Origin: CAZGTQ01 sp964528575
Lineage (GTDB): Bacteria; Planctomycetota; UBA1135; GCA-002686595
DNA length: 12,588 bases
Reading direction: 5' to 3'
Assembly (NCBI GenBank): GCA_964528575.1
Contig: CAZGTQ010000372.1
Coordinates: 1-12,588 of the forward strand
Shown: one piece after another, positions 6,509 through 12,588 of the stretch
How the letters are laid out: the number at the start of each line of letters is the position of its first letter
How positions within the stretch are numbered: position 1 is the stretch's first letter
Made by a program: the position numbers and the translations under genes
Notes under the pieces: generated by a model
What the model was told of the DNA's origin: nothing
Seen by the model: the letters and a program-made list of their open reading frames with translations, nothing else
Database searches by the model: none

Positions 6509-9500
6509 ATGACGACGTCCCCCTCCGCGCGCGCTGCCGCGCTCCCCGTTCGCCGCTGCGGCCTCGCGCTCGCGGCGTTGTGCTCGTCCGCTCTCTTCCC
6601 GAGCTGCAACGCGGGGCTCGCCGGGCTCTTCGCGAGCGCGTCCTCCGACGACGGCGGCTCTCCACCCTCGATCGGCGGCTTCGTGGTCCAGGGACCGGAG
6701 CAGAGCCCCGCGACGCTGCGCTTCGTGCTCGTCGACGCGGACGGCGACGCGGCGAACGTGCGCTTCTTCCTGCGCGTCGCGGGCGGCGAGCCCGAGCCGC
6801 TGACCGCGCTCGTCGGCGCGACGAACCCGCAGTCGTTCGCGGGCTCGCCCGAGGGCACCGAGCACACCGTCGCGTGGAGCTTCGCCGACGAGCCCGCGCT
6901 CACGCCGGGGGGGACGTTCCAGGACGACGTGCTCGTGTGGGCCTCGCTCGCCGGCGCGACCGCGACGGTCGAGGGCGTGAACGCGAGCACGACCGGGCTC
7001 GGCAACGACGCGCCCGCCGTCGTCGCGATCGACGCGCCGCAGGCCGAGACCGCGGGGGTCGTGCCGGTGGGCTTCACGCTCTCCGACAGCTCGTCCGACC
7101 TCGTGTCCGTGCGCGTCGAGTACGCGTTCGAGGGCTCGGGCACGTGGCAGCTCGCGCGGCCGGCCGGCCAGGACGCGACGCCCGCGCTCGCCTTCGTCGA
7201 CGTCACGGCCGCGAGCGGCGGCGTCGAGCTCGACTTCTTCTGGGACACGGGCCACGACCTGCCCCAGCTCGAGCGCGACGTGCGCCTGCGCTTCACGCCG
7301 ATCGACCCGCTCGTCGAGGGCGTCGCCGTCGTCTCGGACCCGTTCCGCGTCGACAACAACGAGGAGGCGATCGCGGTGCTCGACAGCGGCGTCGTCGTCG
7401 CCGACGACTCGGACCGCACCGGCGGGATCGCGATCCCGTTCCGCGTCCGCGACGCGGAGTCCGACGACGTGCGGATGGTGTTCCAGTGGCGCGAGGGCGG
7501 ACAGGGCTTCCCGGCGCTGCCCACCGACGACCCGCCGGCGGTCTTCGCGATCCAGGACGACCCCGAGCTGCGCGCGCAGTACCAGGTCTGCTCGCTGCGC
7601 GAGTCGTTCTTCAGCGGCCGCCCCGAGGTCGTCGACGCGACGCACGTGCGGCTGCCCGAGCTCGGCACCGCCGCGGTGACGATCTCCGCGAGCCGGCTCG
7701 TCGGTCGCGAGCTCGAGCTCCTGCGGGCGGCGGAGCGGCCGGCCGTCCTCGCCGACGGCTGGAGCGCGACGCCGCTCTCCGCGCCCGTCGCCGCCGCGCC
7801 GATCGGCGACGGGCTCGAGACGTGGGTGCTCGACGCTCCCAGCGTCCAGACGTGGCGCGTGCAGCGGATCGAGCTGGCGAGCGGCGCGGTGCTCGAGACG
7901 CTTGCGCAGGGGGAGGGCGTTCCGACGGCGCTCGCGCTCGAGCCGCTCCGCAACGAGCTGTTCGTCGCGAGCACGGCCGGGGCGACGTGGAGCATCGCGC
8001 GGATCGACGCGGCGGACGGGACGACGCGCGCGACCGCGGGCGGGGCGTTCGTCCGCGCGGGCGGCGTGCGCGGGCTCGCGGCGCTCGCCGGAGCGCGCGT
8101 CGCGTTCACCGTCGACGACGAGCTGCGCGTCGCTGCGTTCGGCTTCGACCCCCCGCGCGTCGCCCCGGTCGTCGGCGGCCTCGCGACTCCGGTGGGCGTT
8201 GCCGCCGACCCGCTCGACCGCGACGTCGTGCTCGTCGCGGAACAGGGCGCGGACCGCGTCGTCGCCGTGAGCCTGTCGCGGCGCGCGGTCCGCGACGCGC
8301 TGCTCCCCGATCCCGACGGCGGACCCACGACGACGGGGCTCCCCGCTCCGCGCGCCGTCGCGCTCGACCAGGGCGGCCGGAGGCTCGTCGCGCTGTGCGA
8401 GGCCGAGCCCGGCGAGCCCGAGCTGCGCGCGCTGAACCGCCGCTCGCCGCACGACCTCGACGCGTCCGGGTTCGCCGATCCGCTCGCATACGTTCTGTGC
8501 GCGCTGCCCGCCGGGGTCGGCCCCGCGCTCGGCATCGGGCCCGACGGGCTGCGCGTGCTCCCGCTCGGCGACGGCCTCGTCGCGGTCGGCGGGGTCGAGC
8601 AGCGCCGCTCGATCGCCGCGGCCGTGCCGACGAGCAACGTCGTGACGCTCGGCGCGCCGCTCGCGCCCGCGGCGAGCGCGGCGACCCGCTGGCGCGTGCT
8701 GCGGGCGTCGAACCTGTTCGGCACGACGCCCGAGGGCGTCGCGGCCGTCTTCCCGTGGGACACGCGCGACCTCTGGCGCGGGGGAGAGGTGCTGCTGCGC
8801 GCGCTGCCGTTCGACACCGAGCTCGGCATCGACGCCGCGACGAGCCTGCCACGCGCGGCCGACTCGGAGCTCGGGACCCGGCGACTCGTCGTCGACGCGA
8901 ACGCGGACGGAGGAGTCGCGGTCCCCGCGCTCGTCGACTACGACCGCGACGGCGACCTCGACGTGCTCGTCTCGGAGGGCGCGGACACGCGCATCGTGCC
9001 GCAGACCGCGCCCGGCGTCTTCGCGGCGCCCGTCGTTCCCGACGTGCCGCTCACGGACTCGCTCGGCGTGCCTCTCGTGCTCGACGACCTCGATGCGGAC
9101 GGCGTGCCGGACCTCGTGCACGTCCGCGCGAGCTTCGCGCTCGACGTGTACCGGGGCCTCGGGCCCGCGAGCTTCGATCCGACGCCGCAGGTGCTCGCGA
9201 TGCCGGTCGACACGAGCCTCGACCTCATGCCGCTCGTGCACGTCGAGCCGAGCGACGTCGATGCCGACGGCGACGTCGACCTCGTGGTCACGGTGCCGAT
9301 GAGCGACGAGGGACAGCAGCCGGACGAGACCGCCGGTACGAACAACGTCGTGCTCGTGTATCTCCAGGACGCACGGGCGACATTCGGCGCGGCTCCGCTC
9401 GTGCTCGGCGGTCCCGGCGTGACCGACGTGCCGCGCCACGTCGCGGTCGGCGACGTCGACGGCGACGGCCTGGTCGACTTCGCGGCGGCGGACGACGGGT

Positions 9501-11308
9501 TCCGCGTCGTCTTCGACGAGGTCGTCGTCACGGGCGATACCGGTCGGATCTCGCTGCACTTCCAGGACTCGCCCGGCGCGTTCGACCCCGTCCCGGTCGT
9601 CCTGGGCGATATCCAGGAGCTCTTCGAGGGCGTCCTCACCTACTCGACCGCTTCGGTGCGCTGCGTCGCGCTCGCCGACGTCGACGGAGACGGTGACCTC
9701 GACGTGGTGGCCGCGCACGGCGAGCCGTTCGCGTTCCCCGGCGAGCTGGCACCGACCCTCAGCAGGTCGGTGAGCGTGTTCTGGCAGACCGCTCCGCGGG
9801 TCTTCGATCCCCAGCCGCTGGTCCTGCGCGGACCGCCGGTGTCGTTGGGTGCGTTCGTCCCGCTCGAGTCCGTCGACGCGGCCGACGTCGACGGGGACGG
9901 GGACCTCGACGTGGTCGCGCACGGCGCGCAGCACGTGCTCGTCTTCCAGGCGCTCGGCCAGGGAGCTTTCGATCCCGACCCGCTCGTGCTCCTGAACGCC
10001 ACACAGGCCGCCGACCCGCTCGCGCCGATCCCGACGCACCCGCTCCTCGCGGCGGACGTCGACGGGGACGGCGACATCGACCTCGTGCATCGCGACTGGG
10101 GCACGGACGAGATCGTGCTGCGGCCGCAGACGACGCACGACCTGGAGACGCTGAGCGGCGTGCCGACGCGCTTCGCCGAGGCGGGGCTGACCGATGGCAT
10201 GGTCGACGTCGCGCTGGCGAACTTCGACTCGGACGGTCCACCGGATCTCGCGACAGCGAACGGCAGCTTCCTCGGCGCGTTCGGCACGAAGGACTACCAG
10301 ATCCGCATCCAGGCCTCACCGCGCAACTTCGTCGCCGATCCGCTCTCGCTCGGCGACGCGCTGCCGACGCTGCTCCCGGCGCGCGTCGGCGCGGCCGACC
10401 TGGACGGCGACGGCGACCACGACCTCGTCGGCGTCGACACGGGCCTCGACCAGGTCCAGGTGTTCGTCCAGGAGCCTGGGGGCGCGTTCGCTGCGCCGTT
10501 TGGTCTCGACGGTGTCCACGACGAGGCGACGGCGCCGAATCCCTTCTTCGACTCGCTCGCGCCCGAGCTCGTCTGCGACCTCGACCGCGACGGCGACCTC
10601 GACGTCGTGGCGGCCGCCAACCTGTTCGAGTCCGTCGTCTGCTACGAGCAGACGGCGCCCGGCGTCTTCGTCCAGGCGTTCGTGCTCGAGAACGACCCCG
10701 ACCAGCTCCTCGCGAGCGAGCCGCGCGGGCTCGCCGCGGCCGACTTCGACGCGGACGGCGATCTCGATCTGGCGCTCGTCACGAGCGAGGTCGGCGGGCG
10801 GCTCGTGATCTTCGACGGGCGCGGCCCGATGCAGCTCAAGGCGACCGCAACCACGGTCCTCGCCGGCTTCGGCGTCGTCCTCGCGGACGACGTCGACGGC
10901 GACGGCGACGTCGACCTCGTCACGGGCTCCGGCTTCCCGCCGTTCGCCGCCTCGACGACGCTCCACCTGCGGGCCGACGACGGGAGCTGGACTCCGGTCC
11001 CGGTCGGCCTCGCCGCGCAGGGCCCCGGCTTGACGACGTCGTCGCATACGATGCGGCTCGTCGACGTCGACCGCGACGGCGACCTCGACCTCGTCGCGCT
11101 CGCCGGAGGCAGCCCGCTGCTCGGCGGCGGCAGCGCGGTCGTCGCCGAGCAGATCGCGCCGGCGCTCTTCGCGCCCCCGCGCGTGCTCGCACCCGGCGGC
11201 AGTTCGATCCTGTGCGACGACGTCGACGGCGACGGCGAGCTCGACCTCGCGATCACGGTGTTCTCGTTCGCCGGCGCGCGCCTCGACGTGTTCTGGGGCA
11301 ACGAGTGA
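6509..11308 (+). CDS. Giant envelope protein: Ig-like domains, NHL-like segment and 14 FG-GAP/VCBS calcium-loop repeats
   Basis: This is a 1599-aa protein starting at ATG 6509, 13 bases after the lipoprotein stop. No clear Shine-Dalgarno is seen, so re-initiation from the previous gene is likely. An Arg-rich n-region and hydrophobic core lead to LFPSC-N, a loose lipobox candidate at Cys33. Residues ~50-330 hold Ig-like sandwiches; one ends with FWDTGHDL (W245) and FRVDNN (F279). A second copy of that ending, PWDTRDL (W750) plus 'RALPFD', appears near 750-800. Between them lies a beta-propeller-like stretch (~430-650) with NHL-style motifs such as GLATPVGVAADPLDRDVVLV. From residue 810 come 14 Asp-rich loops of the form D-[VLYF]-D-x-D-G-x-x-D, starting at 810, 860, 916, 982, 1057, 1126, 1183, 1238, 1297, 1357, 1412, 1461, 1519 and 1571. 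These fit FG-GAP/VCBS integrin-alpha-like blades binding Ca2+, enough for two seven-bladed propellers. Likely role: surface adhesion or ligand binding; no catalytic motif is seen. It is the last gene of the array. Confidence 0.9.
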   Translation: MTTSPSARAAALPVRRCGLALAALCSSALFPSCNAGLAGLFASASSDDGGSPPSIGGFVVQGPEQSPATLRFVLVDADGDAANVRFFLRVAGGEPEPLTALVGATNPQSFAGSPEGTEHTVAWSFADEPALTPGGTFQDDVLVWASLAGATATVEGVNASTTGLGNDAPAVVAIDAPQAETAGVVPVGFTLSDSSSDLVSVRVEYAFEGSGTWQLARPAGQDATPALAFVDVTAASGGVELDFFWDTGHDLPQLERDVRLRFTPIDPLVEGVAVVSDPFRVDNNEEAIAVLDSGVVVADDSDRTGGIAIPFRVRDAESDDVRMVFQWREGGQGFPALPTDDPPAVFAIQDDPELRAQYQVCSLRESFFSGRPEVVDATHVRLPELGTAAVTISASRLVGRELELLRAAERPAVLADGWSATPLSAPVAAAPIGDGLETWVLDAPSVQTWRVQRIELASGAVLETLAQGEGVPTALALEPLRNELFVASTAGATWSIARIDAADGTTRATAGGAFVRAGGVRGLAALAGARVAFTVDDELRVAAFGFDPPRVAPVVGGLATPVGVAADPLDRDVVLVAEQGADRVVAVSLSRRAVRDALLPDPDGGPTTTGLPAPRAVALDQGGRRLVALCEAEPGEPELRALNRRSPHDLDASGFADPLAYVLCALPAGVGPALGIGPDGLRVLPLGDGLVAVGGVEQRRSIAAAVPTSNVVTLGAPLAPAASAATRWRVLRASNLFGTTPEGVAAVFPWDTRDLWRGGEVLLRALPFDTELGIDAATSLPRAADSELGTRRLVVDANADGGVAVPALVDYDRDGDLDVLVSEGADTRIVPQTAPGVFAAPVVPDVPLTDSLGVPLVLDDLDADGVPDLVHVRASFALDVYRGLGPASFDPTPQVLAMPVDTSLDLMPLVHVEPSDVDADGDVDLVVTVPMSDEGQQPDETAGTNNVVLVYLQDARATFGAAPLVLGGPGVTDVPRHVAVGDVDGDGLVDFAAADDGFRVVFDEVVVTGDTGRISLHFQDSPGAFDPVPVVLGDIQELFEGVLTYSTASVRCVALADVDGDGDLDVVAAHGEPFAFPGELAPTLSRSVSVFWQTAPRVFDPQPLVLRGPPVSLGAFVPLESVDAADVDGDGDLDVVAHGAQHVLVFQALGQGAFDPDPLVLLNATQAADPLAPIPTHPLLAADVDGDGDIDLVHRDWGTDEIVLRPQTTHDLETLSGVPTRFAEAGLTDGMVDVALANFDSDGPPDLATANGSFLGAFGTKDYQIRIQASPRNFVADPLSLGDALPTLLPARVGAADLDGDGDHDLVGVDTGLDQVQVFVQEPGGAFAAPFGLDGVHDEATAPNPFFDSLAPELVCDLDRDGDLDVVAAANLFESVVCYEQTAPGVFVQAFVLENDPDQLLASEPRGLAAADFDADGDLDLALVTSEVGGRLVIFDGRGPMQLKATATTVLAGFGVVLADDVDGDGDVDLVTGSGFPPFAASTTLHLRADDGSWTPVPVGLAAQGPGLTTSSHTMRLVDVDRDGDLDLVALAGGSPLLGGGSAVVAEQIAPALFAPPRVLAPGGSSILCDDVDGDGELDLAITVFSFAGARLDVFWGNE
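8936..11248 (+). repeat. Fourteen-unit calcium-loop repeat array inside the large envelope protein
   Basis: Loop codons begin at 8936, 9086, 9254, 9452, 9677, 9884, 10055, 10220, 10397, 10577, 10742, 10889, 11063 and 11219. Spacing is 49-75 residues, so this is a divergent protein repeat and not a DNA tandem repeat. The loop codons themselves are nearly identical at DNA level: GACGTCGACGGCGACGGC is shared by the units at 9452, 10889 and 11219. Recombination between units would stay in frame and could change blade number. Unit 8 (10220) is degenerate, with Asn first and Pro-Pro near the end of the loop. Confidence 0.85.
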
Positions 11309-11318
11309 GCACGCGCGC
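11309..11318. other. Ten-base convergent intergenic gap
   Basis: The envelope-protein stop (11306-11308) and the glycosyltransferase stop (11319-11321, read on the minus strand) face each other across ten bases. No hairpin followed by a T-run is seen here on either strand, so transcription of the two units must end within the opposing coding sequence or by a Rho-type mechanism. Confidence 0.7.
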
Positions 11319-12401
11319 CTACCCCGCGACGGCGGTGCCGAGGGCGAGGGCGTGCATCTGCGCGACCGCGAGGCCGAAGCGCTGCGGGGGGAAGCGCGCG
11401 GCCATGAAGGCGCGCGCGGCGGCGCCCATCGCGGCCGCGCGCTCGCGTGCGTCCGGACCGCGCACGAGGCCGTCGATCGCCGCGGCGAGGCGCTTGGCGT
11501 CGCGCGGCTCGACGAGCACGCCGCTCGTTCCGTCGTCGACGAGCTGGAACGCCTCGCCGACCGCCGCGAGGATCGTCGGCACGCCTTCGGCGAGCGCGAG
11601 CGCGTCGAGCCAGCCGGGACCAGGCACGCGACACGAGACGTAGACGTCGAGGTCGCCGAGCGTCTCGCCCGCGGCGCGCGTCGTCGGCACTGCGATCGTC
11701 ACGTGCTCCTGCATGCCGCCCTTGCGCACGCGGCGCCGCAACTGCGTCTCGCGCGGCCCCTCGCCGAGCACGACGAAACGGCACGGCGCCTTCTCGAGCA
11801 CGAGCAGGCGCGCCGCGTCGAGGAACCAATCGGTCGCGTGGCTCGCGTCGAGGAACCCCGAGCAGCCGATGACGAGCATGCGGCGCTCGATCGGGCTCTG
11901 CGCGCGCGCTCCGAACGGCGCGGGCGCGTGCGGCACGACGCGCACGCGCTCGCGCGGCAGGCCGCCGTGGTTGATCGCCGCGGCGCGCATCGGCTCCGAC
12001 GGCACGATCGCGCCGCGCAGCCAGCGCTCGTTCGCCGGCACCCGCTCGGTCACCGGACCGTGCAGCTCGACCAGGTAGGGGATGCGCAGCGTGCGCGTGA
12101 GCGCGCCCGCGAGCGCGGCGAGCCGCTCGTCGGTCGCGTGCAGGAGGTCGACCCGCGCGTCGCGCAGCGCGCGCCGAGTGCGCAGGAACGCGAACGGGGC
12201 GCGCCCGGGGTCGAGCGGCAGCTCCAGCTCGCGCAGCTCGATTCCCGCGGCGCGCGCGGCCTCGGCGCGCGAGCCGGGGGCGCCGGCGATCGTCACGGCG
12301 AGGCCCTGGTCGCGCAGCGCGGCCGCGGTCGCGAGCGTGCGCTCGGTCGCGCCCGAGTACGTGAGCGCGGGGTGCAGCAGACAGACGTGACGCGGTGCCA
12401 T
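11319..12401 (-). CDS. GT-B fold glycosyltransferase, GT4-like
   Basis: This is a 360-aa protein, normal length for GT4-type enzymes, which transfer a sugar from a nucleotide donor to a lipid-linked or polysaccharide acceptor on the cytoplasmic side. The N-terminal Rossmann half starts 'HVCLLHPALTYSGATERTL' (Gly17 in the usual acceptor-side loop). It has 'VDLLHATDERLAALAGALT', 'IPYLVELHGP' (107-116) and 'VPSEPMRAAAINHGG'. The C-terminal half begins about 174 with 'RMLVIGCSGFLDASHATD', then 'CRFVVLGEGPRETQLRRRV', 'LGDLDVYVS', 'LAEGVPTILAA' and 'DDGTSGVLVEP'. The usual E-x7-E donor-site motif is not intact: the matching stretch reads PGPGWLDAL (260-268), with Pro and Leu where the two Glu would be. 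ATG 12401 gives the natural N-terminus; no strong Shine-Dalgarno precedes it, and an in-frame TGA (the stop of the preceding gene) lies 11 codons upstream. It is probably co-transcribed with that gene. The acceptor cannot be told from sequence. Confidence 0.88.
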   Translation of the reverse strand: MAPRHVCLLHPALTYSGATERTLATAAALRDQGLAVTIAGAPGSRAEAARAAGIELRELELPLDPGRAPFAFLRTRRALRDARVDLLHATDERLAALAGALTRTLRIPYLVELHGPVTERVPANERWLRGAIVPSEPMRAAAINHGGLPRERVRVVPHAPAPFGARAQSPIERRMLVIGCSGFLDASHATDWFLDAARLLVLEKAPCRFVVLGEGPRETQLRRRVRKGGMQEHVTIAVPTTRAAGETLGDLDVYVSCRVPGPGWLDALALAEGVPTILAAVGEAFQLVDDGTSGVLVEPRDAKRLAAAIDGLVRGPDARERAAAMGAAARAFMAARFPPQRFGLAVAQMHALALGTAVAG

Positions 12402-12434
12402 CGCAGTGGATGAGGGCGTGTCGGCGGCCGCGCG

Positions 12435-12588
12435 TCAACCGCCGGCTGCCAGCTCGCGCGCGAGCTCGGCGCGCTCGGCCGGGTCGCGCTCGAACGCCGC
12501 GAGGTAGGCCCGCGCGCACGCGGCGCGTCCCGCGGGATCGGCCGCGAGGGCGCCGCCGAGCGCGCGCAGCCGCTCGGCCGGCGCCGCC
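12435..12588 (-). CDS. C-terminal fragment of an unidentified helical protein
   Basis: On the minus strand a frame is open from the window edge to a TGA (12435-12437), giving 50 residues; the start lies beyond the window. The sequence is Ala/Arg/Leu-rich and helical: 'RLRALGGALAADPAGRA', then 'ARAYLAAFERDPAERAEL' and 'ARELAAGG' at the end. The spacing of 'AL..DP' and 'FERDP' recalls TPR-like helix pairs, or the helical tail of a glycosyltransferase. The end is 33 bases before the glycosyltransferase ATG and on the same strand, which suggests one operon. The piece is too short for a family call. Confidence 0.55.
   Translation of the reverse strand, partial: AAPAERLRALGGALAADPAGRAACARAYLAAFERDPAERAELARELAAGG

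Noticed and set aside
5152..8829. Long minus-strand frame (1225 codons) spanning three plus-strand genes
   Set aside because: The Ser/Thr/Ala/Pro-rich low-complexity translation crosses the boundaries of three well-supported genes. It is a by-product of codon bias, not a gene.
6005..10138. Very long open frame (over 1300 codons) on the minus strand, antisense to the envelope protein
   Set aside because: Its translation is Arg/Glu/Asp-rich and mirrors the plus-strand gene (its repeats are the calcium loops read backwards). Long antisense frames are expected in DNA this rich in G+C. It has no domain motifs.
11352..12413. Plus-strand frame opposite the glycosyltransferase
   Set aside because: It is an Arg/His/Glu-rich shadow of the minus-strand gene, which has clear GT-B motifs.

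Overview
The window is very GC-rich DNA (well above 70% G+C by eye, third codon positions almost all G or C) from a bacterium. It encodes a membrane-anchored Hanks-type kinase fused to a formylglycine-generating-enzyme-like (FGE/SUMF1) domain, a very large calcium-motif beta-propeller protein, and lipoprotein signals. That mix is typical of high-GC Planctomycetota; Myxococcota is the main alternative. No RNA gene, mobile element, CRISPR array or origin is visible.

Layout: 1-294 is the 3' end of a plus-strand gene, probably the tail of a carboxypeptidase-regulatory-like beta-sandwich protein. 295-610 is non-coding, with a perfect GC-rich hairpin, a weak promoter-like AT patch and a strong Shine-Dalgarno sequence. 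Three plus-strand genes follow in a tight array. 611-5407 is the kinase/Ig-like/FGE-like protein (1598 aa). 5404-6495 is a lipoprotein of unknown family (363 aa), overlapping the kinase stop by ATGA. 6509-11308 is a putative lipoprotein (1599 aa) ending in 14 FG-GAP/VCBS-type calcium-loop repeats. On the minus strand, complement(11319-12401) is a GT-B (GT4-like) glycosyltransferase that converges on the array with a 10-bp gap. Just upstream of it, complement(12435->12588) is the C-terminal end of an unidentified helical protein.

Reading of the module (inference): the kinase is cytoplasmic, spans the membrane once, and carries about 1000 residues outside the cytoplasm, built of Ig-like sandwiches ending in an FGE-like C-type-lectin fold. 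Translational coupling to a small lipoprotein and close linkage to a giant propeller lipoprotein suggest a cell-surface sensing or adhesion unit whose three products act together. The FGE-like domain lacks the copper-binding cysteine pair of true FGE, so ligand binding is more likely than sulfatase maturation. The kinase is of non-RD type (HLD) and has an unusually long Ser/acidic activation segment. The two minus-strand genes look like a separate transcription unit, possibly for surface glycan synthesis.
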